Part shown: positions 1 to 9,900 of the stretch, in pieces | Position numbering within the stretch: position 1 is the stretch's first letter | Layout: each line of letters opens with the position of its first letter | NCBI GenBank assembly: GCA_945641355.1 | Contig: CALZEQ010000025.1 | Span: 1 to 47,719 of the forward strand | Direction of reading: 5' to 3' | Length of the DNA stretch: 47,719 nt | Source of the DNA: an uncultured Mediterranea sp. | GTDB taxonomy: Bacteria > Bacteroidota > Bacteroidia > Bacteroidales > Bacteroidaceae | The notes under the pieces: model-generated | The model's input: the letters and a program-made list of their open reading frames with translations, nothing else | The model's database searches: none | Told to the model about the DNA's origin: nothing | Program-made: the position numbers and the translations under genes

Positions 1-191
1 AATAACTGATAAGACTCGACGGCAGGATAAACGTTGTCCTGCACCAGACGGGTCATACGTTCCAAGTCTGCACGATCGTGCAACAGCCCCGGATGTACAA
101 AGTCACGGGAAGTGGCAGATGCCGAGCTGGCCACCAACAGGACGACCGACAACAGTCGGCCAATCATAGCTTGTTTCATAACTGTTTTCAT
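1..191 (-). CDS. Alginate-lyase-family protein, N-terminal part only (runs off the window)
   Basis: Reading down the minus strand from an ATG at 191 gives a 63-residue open frame that leaves the window at base 1. It begins with a signal peptide (basic MKxxMKQ start, a hydrophobic stretch, then an A-S-A type cleavage site) and continues F-V-H-P-G-L-L-H-x-x-A-D-L-E-R-M. That opening is characteristic of the Bacteroidetes polysaccharide lyases annotated as alginate lyase family (alpha/alpha toroid fold), but the catalytic part lies outside the window, so the substrate is unknown. A second in-frame ATG at 179 is possible. It lies downstream of the GH51 gene on the same strand, but a terminator separates them. 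A C-terminal fragment that looks like the same family sits at 20735-21091. Confidence 0.6.
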   Translation of the reverse strand, partial: MKTVMKQAMIGRLLSVVLLVASSASATSRDFVHPGLLHDRADLERMTRLVQDNVYPAVESYQL

Positions 192-286
192 TTGTTGTTT
201 TCCTATATATACGCTTCAGCCAGCCGTTCCACTCAATCCATCTGCACTTTTTGTCCTGTTATTTTCTTCCCGCCAGATGAGCACGC

Positions 287-334
287 AAAAAAGGCCTGCC
301 CTTCTGCCCATGAAAGACAGACGAACAGGCCTTT
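287..334 (-). terminator. Rho-independent terminator after the GH51 gene
   Basis: A 9-bp inverted repeat (290-298 with 326-334, arm AAAGGCCTG) is followed on the minus strand by a run of T residues (287-292). It lies 40 bases after the GH51 stop codon and before the lyase gene start at 191. The loop of 27 bases is long but the stem is perfect. Confidence 0.7.
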
Positions 335-373
335 CCTGCATCTATCACGCTATAACGAAAGCGATGCCGAGGT

Positions 374-2362
374 TCAATTCAGACTGATGGTGTACATCAC
401 GAACGAATAGGGCTGCAAGTCGATGGTCATCTTCCTACCCACCGTCACATTCTCGGTGACCGGCGCGATGGGCTGCTCCTCATAGTTGTTTTCCTGCTCG
501 GGTTGTCCGCTGAGGATGGTCTTCACAGCCCGCTTCTTCAGGCCTTTGAAGCGGGAAAGGTCGAGGTTGACCTTGCGTACATCGGCCGAGGCATTACAAA
601 GCTTCACATAGAGAGTACGGCTCTTCGTATCGAGCACCACCGACTGCTCTTGCAGATTCGTCTTTTCTCCGTCAAAGGATGCGCAGTCTCCGTAGTAGTA
701 ATTACCCGACGAAAGGCCGAACATCTGCTGCACATAGTAGCTGCAGGTGAGGAAGGGACGCTCGTTGTCAAAGTAGATGAGGTCGGGATTCCAATTGGTG
801 GCACCCTTGCGGGCAAACAGTGGTGCATAGCTGGTCATGCTCACCACATCGCCGTTGCGCTCTACATGGAGCAGATAGAGTGCTTCGGCCAAGGCATCGC
901 GCAGTTTCTTGTCCTTAGCGGCATATTCGCCCAGATAGACCTTCGTCTTACGGTCGCGCGGATAGCTGTCATATTGGTGGCTGGTCTCAAAATAGGTGTA
1001 GGGTTCGTAGTAGTGTTCGTCCAGTATGGGCATACCCAATTCGTCAGCCAGCTGCCAGCCGGCTTCGAAGTCGGGATTCTCCGGATGCGAGCCGGGACCC
1101 GCCGTACCGATGATGACAATCTCCGGATGAGCCTCTTGAATCTTCTTGTACATGTAGCGGAACCGTTCGGCAAACTCGGGCGAAATCTTCTCCTCGTTAC
1201 CTATACCCAGGTACTTCAGTCCGAAGGGTTCGGGGTGACCGGCTTCGGCACGTACCTTGCCCCACGGCGTGTCGGCACTGCCATTGGCCCACTCAATGAG
1301 GTCGAGGGCATCTTGTACCCATTCGTCCATCTCGTTCATGGGCACTACGTCCTGTGCCTGGGTAGGCCACAGACCCCATCCACCATTGGCGCCCTGGCAA
1401 CTGACACCACACGGCAAGATGGGCACAGGCTGCATTCCCATGTCTTCACATAGTTGAAAATACTCATAATAGCCCAATCCCATGGACTGGTGATAGCCCC
1501 AGGTGTTCTTCAGCTGTCGGCGTTGCTCCTTAGGGCCTACGGTTGTCTTCCAGCGGTAGGTGTTCCAGAATCCGTCGCCGCCGCCATGCACCACGCATCC
1601 GCCGGGGAAACGCATGAACTTGGGATGCAGGGCTTCGAGAGCCTCAGCCAAGTCTCTGCGCAAGCCGTGTCCCTTGTACGTATCTTGTGGCATCAGCGAC
1701 AGCTGGTCTACATCCATCACACCGGGAGTAAGCACCAGCAGGCGAAGGGCCGCATCCTTGCAGTCGGCATTGGCCTGAAGGGTACAGGTGTAGGAGCTCC
1801 AGTCGCCCTTGTCCACCGTAAGGAGGGCATCTGCCAGCAAAACGGTCTCCTTACCCGGCTTAACCAAAGCTACCCTTACCTGTTTGGCCTGGCCGTCGAC
1901 ATTGCGGGCAAAGAAGGAGAAGTCATAGGAGGCACCTTGCTTGACACTGATGCCATCAAAACCGTGGTTTTCCAGTCCGAAGCCTTTCCAGCCGTCGTAG
2001 TCGCGATACTCCTTGACGCGCTCGGTTGTGAGCCGCAGATAGTTGGGATTGTTGGGATGGATAGGATTCTGCTGCAAGGCTTGCGCCAAGCCAAGGGAGT
2101 GACCGGGCCGGATAACACGCCAAGCGGTACCAGGCCCCCATCCGTCGCGTTCGGCCAGATTGAACTCAAAGGAGCCATTCTGCAACAGTTCAGCATACAG
2201 GCCACCGTCAGCCGATGAACTGATGTCTTCAAAAAAAATGCCTATCAATTCGTCGCTGATAGGTTTTCCACCCTCTGGTGCCTTCATGTTTTTTTGCGCC
2301 TGCACTGCCAACGTTCCCGTAGCCAGAAGCAGGGCAATCATAGATTTAGTTACATTCTTCAT
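374..2362 (-). CDS. GH51 alpha-L-arabinofuranosidase, exported
   Basis: The 662-residue product removes terminal alpha-L-arabinofuranosyl groups from arabinan, arabinoxylan or pectic side chains (family knowledge). A signal peptide occupies residues 1-22 (ends V-Q-A-Q). Residues 30-65 carry the GH51 N-terminal strand G-I-F-F-E-D-I with the A-E-L-L-Q-N-G-S-F-E-F motif, and residues 70-225 contain a carbohydrate-binding-like beta-sandwich. The TIM barrel follows: R-F-P-G-G at 251-255, the acid/base Glu390 in K-Y-L-G-I-G-N-E, H-Y-Y at 450-452, and the nucleophile Glu479 in V-Y-L-G-E-Y. The C-terminal beta-domain ends in P-Y-S-F-V-M-Y. Length and motifs are normal for exported Bacteroidetes GH51. 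It is transcribed away from the AT-rich operon that starts at 2680, and is GC-richer than it. It probably belongs with the minus-strand GH28/GH88 locus to the right. Confidence 0.93.
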   Translation of the reverse strand: MKNVTKSMIALLLATGTLAVQAQKNMKAPEGGKPISDELIGIFFEDISSSADGGLYAELLQNGSFEFNLAERDGWGPGTAWRVIRPGHSLGLAQALQQNPIHPNNPNYLRLTTERVKEYRDYDGWKGFGLENHGFDGISVKQGASYDFSFFARNVDGQAKQVRVALVKPGKETVLLADALLTVDKGDWSSYTCTLQANADCKDAALRLLVLTPGVMDVDQLSLMPQDTYKGHGLRRDLAEALEALHPKFMRFPGGCVVHGGGDGFWNTYRWKTTVGPKEQRRQLKNTWGYHQSMGLGYYEYFQLCEDMGMQPVPILPCGVSCQGANGGWGLWPTQAQDVVPMNEMDEWVQDALDLIEWANGSADTPWGKVRAEAGHPEPFGLKYLGIGNEEKISPEFAERFRYMYKKIQEAHPEIVIIGTAGPGSHPENPDFEAGWQLADELGMPILDEHYYEPYTYFETSHQYDSYPRDRKTKVYLGEYAAKDKKLRDALAEALYLLHVERNGDVVSMTSYAPLFARKGATNWNPDLIYFDNERPFLTCSYYVQQMFGLSSGNYYYGDCASFDGEKTNLQEQSVVLDTKSRTLYVKLCNASADVRKVNLDLSRFKGLKKRAVKTILSGQPEQENNYEEQPIAPVTENVTVGRKMTIDLQPYSFVMYTISLN

Positions 2363-2443
2363 GGTTCTGTCTATTTAAATTTTAAATAAAAAACATAAGC
2401 TCTCTTACGTGGTTTTGTGCTGCTTCTTTTCTAAATAATGGAA

Positions 2444-2451
2444 CAAAGATA
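2444..2451 (-). promoter_or_regulatory. Bacteroides-type -7 element for GH51
   Basis: Read on the minus strand the eight bases are TATCTTTG, an exact match to the Bacteroides primary-sigma -7 consensus TAnnTTTG. They lie 82 bases upstream of the GH51 start. No good TTTG element is seen 19-21 bases further upstream, so the promoter may need an activator. Confidence 0.5.
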
Positions 2452-2643
2452 ATGTTTTTCCAACTATCTACATTTATAATATGATTGATTTTTTTCTTCA
2501 TGCCTTATCTGACGTTTTAATATGTTTATCAGCGAATCAACAATAACACTCTCAACGCCCTTTTCATTATGCATTCTATTAAAAATATTTAAATTTTATA
2601 GTTTCCCCGTCCTTTATTTGATTATTTCCTAAAAAACACCTTA

Positions 2644-2658
2644 ATTTGTCAGACAAAT
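2644..2658. promoter_or_regulatory. Palindromic operator candidate for the GntR/FCD regulator
   Basis: ATTTGTC-A-GACAAAT is a perfect 7-1-7 inverted repeat whose core TTGTCAGACAA fits the TNGTnnnACNA pattern known for FCD-type GntR regulators such as FadR and LldR. It ends 21 bases before the ATG of the GntR gene and overlaps a near-consensus -7 element (TTAATTTG, 2641-2648). Binding there would block transcription, so autoregulation of the whole operon is likely. Confidence 0.55.
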
Positions 2659-2679
2659 AGGATTAATATAATTAATAGT

Positions 2680-3396
2680 ATGAAAAGTTTAAAGATAGAT
2701 GGCCAAACAATTACATTAGTTGATCAAGTTGAGGAGAAGTTATTAACATACTTCAAAGATCAAAATATGAATGTTGGAGATCCTATTCCTAATGAAGTGG
2801 AATTATCTACAGCTTTAGGCGTTGCTCGTAGTGTGCTTCGAGAAGCTTTAAGTCGTTTAAAAATGATGGGTATGATTGAAAGTCGTACACGTCGGGGTAT
2901 GATATTAGCAGAACCGTCAATTTTAGGTGGTATGAAACGCGCAATAGACCCTCGCATCTTAAGTAAGAATTCTCTTTTTGACTTATTAGGATTTCGCGTT
3001 GCTCTTGAAATAGGAATAAGTAGTGATATATTTCGTAGAATTACTCCCAAAGATATATCTGAGTTGGAAAATATTGTAAATATTGGAATTGCATTAGGAA
3101 ATAACGAATATGCGAATGATAGTGAATACACATTCCATTCCAAACTCTATGAAATAACGGGGAATAAAACAATAGAACAATTTCAAAACATCATTCATCC
3201 TGTAATGGATTTCGTAAAAAAGAATCTACGAGACCAAGTCGAAACAATCAATATAGAATTAAAGGAAAAAGGAGAAATTATCACACATGCAGATTTATTG
3301 AATTATCTTAAAAATGGTAATGAGACAAAATACAGAGAAGCCATTGAAAAACATTTTTATGTATATAAGAAATTAATCTATGATGGAACAGATTAA
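2680..3396 (+). CDS. GntR-family (FCD subfamily) transcriptional regulator
   Basis: This is a 238-residue DNA-binding regulator, first gene of the AT-rich operon. Residues about 12-80 form the winged helix: an initial amphipathic helix, then P-I-P-N-E-V-E-L-S-T-A-L-G-V-A-R-S-V-L-R-E-A-L-S-R-L, and a wing with S-R-T-R-R-G. Residues about 98-230 are all-helical and match the FCD ligand-binding domain, including the late histidine region (H-A-D-L-L) that usually contributes to metal or acid binding. FCD regulators commonly sense organic or sugar acids and act as repressors relieved by ligand. The gene is 25 bases upstream of the symporter gene, so it probably controls this operon through the palindrome at 2644-2658. 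A role like NanR is likely from context, but it is not orthologous by eye to E. coli NanR. Confidence 0.88.
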   Translation: MKSLKIDGQTITLVDQVEEKLLTYFKDQNMNVGDPIPNEVELSTALGVARSVLREALSRLKMMGMIESRTRRGMILAEPSILGGMKRAIDPRILSKNSLFDLLGFRVALEIGISSDIFRRITPKDISELENIVNIGIALGNNEYANDSEYTFHSKLYEITGNKTIEQFQNIIHPVMDFVKKNLRDQVETINIELKEKGEIITHADLLNYLKNGNETKYREAIEKHFYVYKKLIYDGTD

Positions 3397-3421
3397 CTAA
3401 TCAGCCATAACAATCTATAAT

Positions 3422-5860
3422 ATGAAAAAGACTATTAAACTTACCCATATCATATTATCTTTTGCTGGATTATGTATGGTCAATTGCCAGAATCATAGTC
3501 CAATAGACACTCAGGACACAGAAAAAATCGCCTGGTCCAGTGAAAGGGAGTTGCTGTACGAAACTGATAGGATTAATGGAACTTCCTGGATGGACATAGA
3601 GGGAAAGTTTGTTTGCATTGACGATTATTCTGATGATTCTTTTCATTCTGCTACTCTTCCATATGCAAGTGTATGCGGAACAACTATTCAAATGCCATCA
3701 GGAATTTTATACGTCGGTGGTAGAGATTCTTCTGAATGCCACAAAGATGTTTATAAAATAGTTCCAAGTGATAAAGACTTTCATGTCATTTCTGAAAAGT
3801 ACCCATCTCTACCCCAGCCCATATCAGAAGCATCAGGTACTATGTTGGGGAATAAAGTTTATGTCATTGGAGGAGAAACGAACCATTATCTTCGAGAACT
3901 GACCAATACAGTATTTGCATTAGATATTTCAAACGAATTAAAAGGCTGGGAATTACGACCTTCGTTGCCTGGCCATGTACGAAAGAATGCAATATGTATA
4001 GTACAGAACAATGGAGTTTCTCCTTGTATATATGTAATCGGAGGCGAATCGTCTACTCCTCAAGATAGTTGTAGAATCCTAACCGATGGTTATGTGTACA
4101 ATCCTCAACTTAATAAGTGGGATTCGCTGTCGACATCCTTTCCCTCACACATCCATGCAGCTATTGCATGTGGTGCAAACCATATTTTACTATTTCAGCA
4201 TGTCAAAAAAGAGACTTCAGAAACTGATTTCTATCGGTTATGGAGATATCATACCATTACAGGAACTCTAATTCCGTACTCAGAGGTTCCTTGTCCTGGT
4301 CAAATCGCATTTGCGAAATCCGACGGAACATCACTTTCTATTATTTACAAACATGAGCACTCATCAAATGCATCATTTTATCTATTGCAAGGAAAAATTA
4401 TGCCAATAGAGAAACGATTGGGCATCATTAATGTGATAGTCATAATCGGATACTTCACTATACTTTCTGGTATTGGAGTATATTTTTCACGTAGACAAAA
4501 AAACACGAATGATTACTTCAAAGGTGGAGGCCGAATTCCATGGTGGGCTGCAGGATTGAGTTTATTTGGAACTGCGCTCAGTGCTATTACTTTTATGGCC
4601 ATCCCTTCAAAAGCTTATGCATCCAATTGGAGTTACATGTTGTTTAATGTAGGCATTGTCTTTGTTGCCCCTATTATCGTATACCTTTTTATACCTTATT
4701 TCAGAAAACAAAACCTTACGACTGCTTATGAATATTTGGAAATACGTTTTTGTTCATTAATTCGCACAATATGCAGCCTGACTTTTATCTTATTTCAGAT
4801 TGGCAGGATGGGAATTGTATTGTTCTTACCTTCTATCGCATTGAATGTGGTCACTGGTGTTAATATCTTCATATGTATTTTTATTATGGGTATTTGCAGC
4901 ATAATATATACCATGATTGGAGGAATTGAAGCTGTTGTGTGGACTGATGCCATCCAAGTGATTATTTTATTAGGAGGAGCGATATTCGCAGTAATGTACA
5001 TTACTCAATCTCTTCCAAACGGGTTTAACGATGTCTTTACTATTGCCACTGATAATGGGAAATTTGATATGGGATCAATGCATTTTAACTTAAATGATAC
5101 CACCATGTGGACAGTCATAATTGCTGCTTTTTTCACTCACCTGACGACATATGGTACAGATCAAAGCATGGTACAACGGTATCTTACCACTACATCCATA
5201 CAGGCTGCCCGAAAAAGTGTTTGGACAAATGCATTGCTTACCATACCTGCCACACTTTTATTTTTCTTCATCGGAACAGCCTTATACGCTTATTATAAAG
5301 TATACCCTGAGGAATTAAGTATTAGCATTCCGAACGGAGATGCCATTTTTCCATGGTATATTTTCACTCGATTACCAGTAGGAATCACTGGATTACTTAT
5401 ATCCGGAATTTTTGCTGCAGCTATGTCCACTTTAAGTGGCAGTATGAATTCCGCTGCTACAGCATTCATGATAGATATTTTTCCTTATTTTCAACGTAGG
5501 AAGCCGCATCAAAATGGATTGAAAGTTGCACGAATCAGTACCTGTATTGCAGGACTTATAAGTTTGCTTTTCGCCGTTATGATGGCTACATGGAACATAG
5601 CCTCACTATGGGATGAGTTTAACAAAATATTAGGACTTGTTCTAGGCAGTTTAGGAGGATTGTTTATGTTAGGTATGATGACGAAAAGAGCGAACTCAGC
5701 AGGAGCTTTGATAGGAATGATAGCAAGCGTATTAACACAGTTGTATATAACGCATTTTACACACGTTCATCTACTTTTATATACAGCATCCGGATTTATC
5801 TCTTGTTTTGTCATAGGATATTTAGCCAGTCTGCCTTTTGAAGATAACAAAAACAGTTAA
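3422..5860 (+). CDS. Kelch mutarotase fused to a sodium:solute symporter
   Basis: One uninterrupted 812-residue frame joins two functions. Residues 1-25 are a hydrophobic export signal. Residues about 60-330 are a Kelch beta-propeller with repeated Y-V-G-G, Y-V-I-G-G-E and I-Y-V-I-G-G-E-S strands, resembling the (cyclically permuted) NanM/YjhT family that equilibrates sialic acid anomers. From about residue 338 the protein is a sodium:solute symporter (SSS family) with Y-F-K-G-G-G-R-I-P-W-W-A-A-G-L-S, L-F-G-T-A-L-S-A-I-T-F, G-G-I-E-A-V-V-W-T-D-A-I-Q and F-A-A-A-M-S-T-L-S-G-S-M-N-S motifs and about 13 membrane segments. SSS proteins usually have a periplasmic N-terminus, so the propeller would sit outside, next to the substrate entrance. 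The expected role is uptake of a sialic-type acid with on-site anomer conversion. The lyase gene follows 22 bases later. Confidence 0.9.
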   Translation: MKKTIKLTHIILSFAGLCMVNCQNHSPIDTQDTEKIAWSSERELLYETDRINGTSWMDIEGKFVCIDDYSDDSFHSATLPYASVCGTTIQMPSGILYVGGRDSSECHKDVYKIVPSDKDFHVISEKYPSLPQPISEASGTMLGNKVYVIGGETNHYLRELTNTVFALDISNELKGWELRPSLPGHVRKNAICIVQNNGVSPCIYVIGGESSTPQDSCRILTDGYVYNPQLNKWDSLSTSFPSHIHAAIACGANHILLFQHVKKETSETDFYRLWRYHTITGTLIPYSEVPCPGQIAFAKSDGTSLSIIYKHEHSSNASFYLLQGKIMPIEKRLGIINVIVIIGYFTILSGIGVYFSRRQKNTNDYFKGGGRIPWWAAGLSLFGTALSAITFMAIPSKAYASNWSYMLFNVGIVFVAPIIVYLFIPYFRKQNLTTAYEYLEIRFCSLIRTICSLTFILFQIGRMGIVLFLPSIALNVVTGVNIFICIFIMGICSIIYTMIGGIEAVVWTDAIQVIILLGGAIFAVMYITQSLPNGFNDVFTIATDNGKFDMGSMHFNLNDTTMWTVIIAAFFTHLTTYGTDQSMVQRYLTTTSIQAARKSVWTNALLTIPATLLFFFIGTALYAYYKVYPEELSISIPNGDAIFPWYIFTRLPVGITGLLISGIFAAAMSTLSGSMNSAATAFMIDIFPYFQRRKPHQNGLKVARISTCIAGLISLLFAVMMATWNIASLWDEFNKILGLVLGSLGGLFMLGMMTKRANSAGALIGMIASVLTQLYITHFTHVHLLLYTASGFISCFVIGYLASLPFEDNKNS

Positions 5861-5882
5861 TCATACTATAATTGTCAAGCTT

Positions 5883-6797
5883 ATGAAACAACAAAATTTA
5901 TCAGGACTTATTGCAGCTCCTTTCACCCCAATGAATGAAGATGGTACTGTACAATTGTCTAGAATTAATCCTTACGCCGATTATCTAATAAATAAGAAGT
6001 GTATTAATGGGGTATTTATTTGTGGTACATCAGGTGAATCTGTTTCTCTGACCACTGAAGAACGAAAGAGCATTGCAGAGCAATGGGTCAATGCTGCTAA
6101 AGGCAAACTGAAAGTGATTGTACACGTAGGAGGTATGTCGCAAATGCAATGCATTGATTTAGCTTCACATGCTCAGTCTATCGGAGCAGATATGATTGCG
6201 GCCATGGCTCCATGCTTTTTTAAGCCATCATCCATCAAAGAATTAATTGATTTTTTCAACCCTGTTGCTGCTGCTGCCAATCGTCTTCCTTTCTATTACT
6301 ACAATATGCCATCCATTACAGGAGTATCATTACCCGTGCATACATTTTTGACCGAAGGGAAGAAACTAATTCCAAACTTAGCTGGTGTAAAGTTTACACA
6401 TAATAATTTGATGGAAATGCAGCAATGTATACATGCCGATAACGGATCCTTTGAAGTGTTGCATGGCTTTGATGAAATACTAATTACAGGATTATCTGTC
6501 GGAGCCAAAGCTGCTGTTGGGAGTACCTACAATTATATTCCAGCATTGTATAACATTGTTATGAATGCTATGGAAAAGGGAGATTTGAGAACTGCACAAG
6601 AGGCACAATGGAAAGCTGTAGAAATTGTAGATATTCTCATAAAACACGGAGGAGGAGTTAGAGGAGGTAAACTCTTCATGAAATTGGCAGGTTTTGACTG
6701 TGGACCATGCAGGCTGCCTATTGCTCCATTTAGTCAGAAAGAACTTGATGAAACCAAAAAGGAATTAATGCAAACGGATTTTTATAAGTATATATAA
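5883..6797 (+). CDS. nanA: N-acetylneuraminate-lyase-type aldolase (DapA superfamily)
   Basis: The 304-residue TIM-barrel enzyme cleaves a nonulosonic acid to pyruvate and an aldose through a Schiff base. The ATG at 5883 is chosen over an in-frame ATG at 5838, because the latter lies inside the symporter gene and adds residues not found in the family. Visible motifs are G-T-S-G-E-S-V-S-L for carboxylate binding, F-Y-Y-Y-N-M-P with the catalytic Tyr, the Schiff-base Lys170 in G-V-K-F-T, and G-F-D-E followed by A-V-G-S-T-Y-N-Y. These resemble the eukaryotic/Bacteroidetes NPL type more than E. coli NanA. It should be cytoplasmic, since no signal is present. Known members accept Neu5Ac and often Kdn; for Kdn the aldose product would be D-mannose. 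The sequence alone does not decide between substrates. Confidence 0.88.
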   Translation: MKQQNLSGLIAAPFTPMNEDGTVQLSRINPYADYLINKKCINGVFICGTSGESVSLTTEERKSIAEQWVNAAKGKLKVIVHVGGMSQMQCIDLASHAQSIGADMIAAMAPCFFKPSSIKELIDFFNPVAAAANRLPFYYYNMPSITGVSLPVHTFLTEGKKLIPNLAGVKFTHNNLMEMQQCIHADNGSFEVLHGFDEILITGLSVGAKAAVGSTYNYIPALYNIVMNAMEKGDLRTAQEAQWKAVEIVDILIKHGGGVRGGKLFMKLAGFDCGPCRLPIAPFSQKELDETKKELMQTDFYKYI

Positions 6798-6843
6798 CTA
6801 AATGGCTAATACTCCCATGGAAACTTTGGTTTAACATTAATTC

Positions 6844-6912
6844 TTCATCAAGCAATTTGGTACTAAATGTCCCATCTTGATGAAAAGTGGGGGAACAAGT
6901 TTTGGCCCACTT
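6844..6912 (+). promoter_or_regulatory. Two consecutive hairpins in the leader of the first susC gene
   Basis: The 165-base gap between the lyase and susC holds two inverted repeats: 6844-6852 with 6876-6884 (9-bp perfect, arm TTCATCAAG) and 6885-6891 with 6906-6912 (7 bp, arm AAGTGGG). A run of six C residues (6915-6920) can compete for the G-run at 6889-6893. No T-run follows, so this is not a simple terminator. It may adjust expression of the outer-membrane genes relative to the upstream genes, for example by stabilising a processed mRNA end. Confidence 0.45.
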
Positions 6913-6962
6913 ATCCCCCCTACAAGAAAAAAAAAGTAATTGATTATTAAAATCGTACAAAG

Positions 6963-9900
6963 ATGAGAAAAAAAATCTATTTTCAGCTTACAGTAATAAT
7001 GATATTTTGTCCATTTTTACTTTTGGCACAAGAAAATGTTGTTACAGGAATTGTTACTGACAACACTACAGGAGAGACATTGCCTGGCGTTTCCATAGCC
7101 ATTAAAGGCACCACAAAAGGAGTTATAACAGATATAAATGGAACATTCCAAATAAGTGCCAATAAAGGAGAAACTCTTATTTTTTCATATGTTGGATACA
7201 ATGAGCAGAATGTAACAGTTTCCAATCAAAAAAAACTTAGTATTAGAATGGAGTCTGCAACTTTAGGATTAGATGAAGTCGTTGTTGTCGGTTACGGAAC
7301 ACAATCGAAAAGAACAATGACATCGGCTATCAGTAAAGTAGACGGTAAAACGTTAAAAAGCGCTCCCATTAATACAGTTGGAGAAGGATTGAAAGGGAAA
7401 ATAGCGGGAGTCCGCGTCTATAACGACAATAATACTCCCGGAGCGGAAGCTAACTTTTTGATTCGAGGCGGTTCATCCATCAGCCAAAACAACTCTCCTC
7501 TAATTTTAATAGATGGGATTGAACGTACTACAGCTGGCATCAATCCTAATGATATTGAATCTATTGAAGTGCTAAAAGATGCCGCATCGTCAGCGATATA
7601 CGGTTCACGTGCATCAAACGGAGTTGTCTTGATTACAACTAAGAAGGGAGGGAAAAGTGCACCTCGCATCACATTTGAAGCTTCCCTCGCCAACGAGAAT
7701 GTGGAACGAATGATTGAGTACCTTGATGCGACTCAAGCTGTTACCATTATGCGCGACAGATGGTCAACAGGACCCAAGCCTGAAAAATTATATCTGGATG
7801 GATATGCATATAGTTCAGGCAATACGAGTTCATCCAAGTTCTCCACACGTTATTTACAAGATGGAGAAACGATACCAGATGGATGGAAATCCGTTGCAGA
7901 TCCTTTAGACCCCAGCAAAACCTTAATATTTGAAGATAACAACTGGTCAAAAACCTGTTTTAAAAATGCACTATGGCAGAACTACTATATAGGAATAGAT
8001 GGTGGTAACGAAAAATTAAGTTATGTAGGCAGCATCGGTTATATGAAAGATTCTGGTGTAGGTGTCGGTACAGCGTTTGACCGTTTCAATGCACGTACGA
8101 ATGTCAATGCCCAAATTAGAGATAACCTATCCTTCAGCGCTAATATTGATTATAGTCAGACCAATAGTGAAGAATACGCCAGCCAATATCAGGTTATTTC
8201 ACGTGGACTTATGACTCCTCCTACTCAACGTAAATATTGGGTGTCAGACAATGAATGGTATGGTACACCAACTCCAGGTCCTAATGCATCATCACCGAAT
8301 CCGGCATTCTATTCGTATTTTAATGAAAATAGCAGAAAGGTTAATAGGCTCGGATTAGTAGGGTCATTAGATTGGGAAATCCTTAAAGGATGGCATGCTG
8401 TTGGTACTGCCTCTCTTTTTACATCAAACAATAATGGTGACACATTTATGAAAGCCAACCCGATGAATGGAACTCGAAAAGCAACCACAGATATGACAGA
8501 TGAGCAAAGGAAGAAACTGGAGTTTTACACCAACTATTCGAAGACCATCGCAGACAAACATAGTTTCAGTGCTATGCTGGGATACTCATATCAACGTTAT
8601 CTCTACAAGTATGTAAACGCAGCCACAACAGGGCACAGTTCTGACAAGATTCCTACGCTGAATGGAGGTTCCACGTTTGCCAATGCCACCTCCATCAAGC
8701 AAGAAGATGTAAACATCGGATATTTCGGACGGTTCAACTACGATTATCAGAAAAAGTATCTTTTGACACTTACTTTCCGGGAAGATGGTTCTTCACGCTT
8801 CTCTAAAGACAACAGATGGGGATTTTTCCCTGGATTATCTATAGGTTGGGTAATGAGCGATGAATCTTTTATGAAGAATCTGGATTTTATCAGTAACTTC
8901 AAATGGCGTATTAGTTATGGACAGACCGGAAATAATTCCATTGGATATTATGATGCACTTGGCCTTTATGCGATAACAACCAGTTATAATCACAATGCAT
9001 CTACCGTTTCGTCTGCCATGCCAAACAGCTCGCTGGAATGGGAGACTTCCACTCAATTGGATTTGGGTTTCGATTTAGGACTTCTGAAGAACCGTATCAT
9101 TTTAGGGTTCGATTATTTTAATAAGACAACAGATAATCTGATTACCTCTAAAGTGTTACCAAACACTTCCGGATATAACTCTATATTAACGAATGTAGGA
9201 AAAGTTAGATTTAGAGGATTCGATGCTGAAATCACAACACGCAACATAGTTAAGAAAGATTTCACATGGGAAACGAAATTCACAATCACGTACGTAAAAA
9301 ACAAAGTACTTCAACTACCTGATAATGGTCGTGACAGAAACAGGCAAGGAGGTTATTCTGTCAAGATGCAGGATGGAAGCACTTATGAGTTTGGTGGAAT
9401 TGCTGAAGGTGAACCGTTAGGCCGTTTCTATGGCTATAAAAAAGACTTCATCATAACGACAGCCGAACAAGCGGCCAATGCACGATATGATACATCCTCC
9501 AAAGGATGGGACTGGACCACCCAAACGAAGATGGGAGTCGGAAAGAAAACGATAGGTGATTATGAATGGAAAGACCTGAATGGTGATAACATTATCAATA
9601 GTAACGATATGTATTTATTAGGGAACACCATTCCTCATACGACTGGTGGTCTCAATAACACTTTCACCTACAAAGGATTTACCCTTAATATTTATCTCGA
9701 TTTTGCGTTAGGACATTCAATCTCCAATGGATATTTGCAGCGCCAGATGTGTAACTTCATGAATGGTAATACGAGTTTACCAACCGAAATTCTCAAATGT
9801 TGGAATGTAGGAGATGATCCCAATAAAGCAAAATATGCTAGATTCTCAGGGAACGATTCTGATGAGCTTAATAAGAATTTCAGAGACAATTCAGATGTGT

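Larger units (their letters stand above)
2363..2679. promoter_or_regulatory. Divergent control region between GH51 and the sialic-type operon
   Basis: This 317-bp, strongly AT-rich gap separates two divergently transcribed genes. It contains a minus-strand -7 element for GH51 (2444-2451) and a palindromic operator candidate for the GntR gene (2644-2658). I see no open frame or RNA gene here. Confidence 0.7.

Noticed and set aside
34..410. Overlapping plus-strand frames at the left edge
   Set aside because: They cover the minus-strand lyase start, a terminator and the end of GH51, and have no protein-like pattern.
503..2218. Two long plus-strand open frames opposite the GH51 gene
   Set aside because: They lie wholly antisense to a gene with clear catalytic motifs, show no recognisable domain, and arise from the codon use of the true gene.
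5838..5882. Longer N-terminus for the lyase
   Set aside because: The in-frame ATG at 5838 is inside the symporter gene and adds 15 residues absent from the family; the ATG at 5883 gives the usual length.
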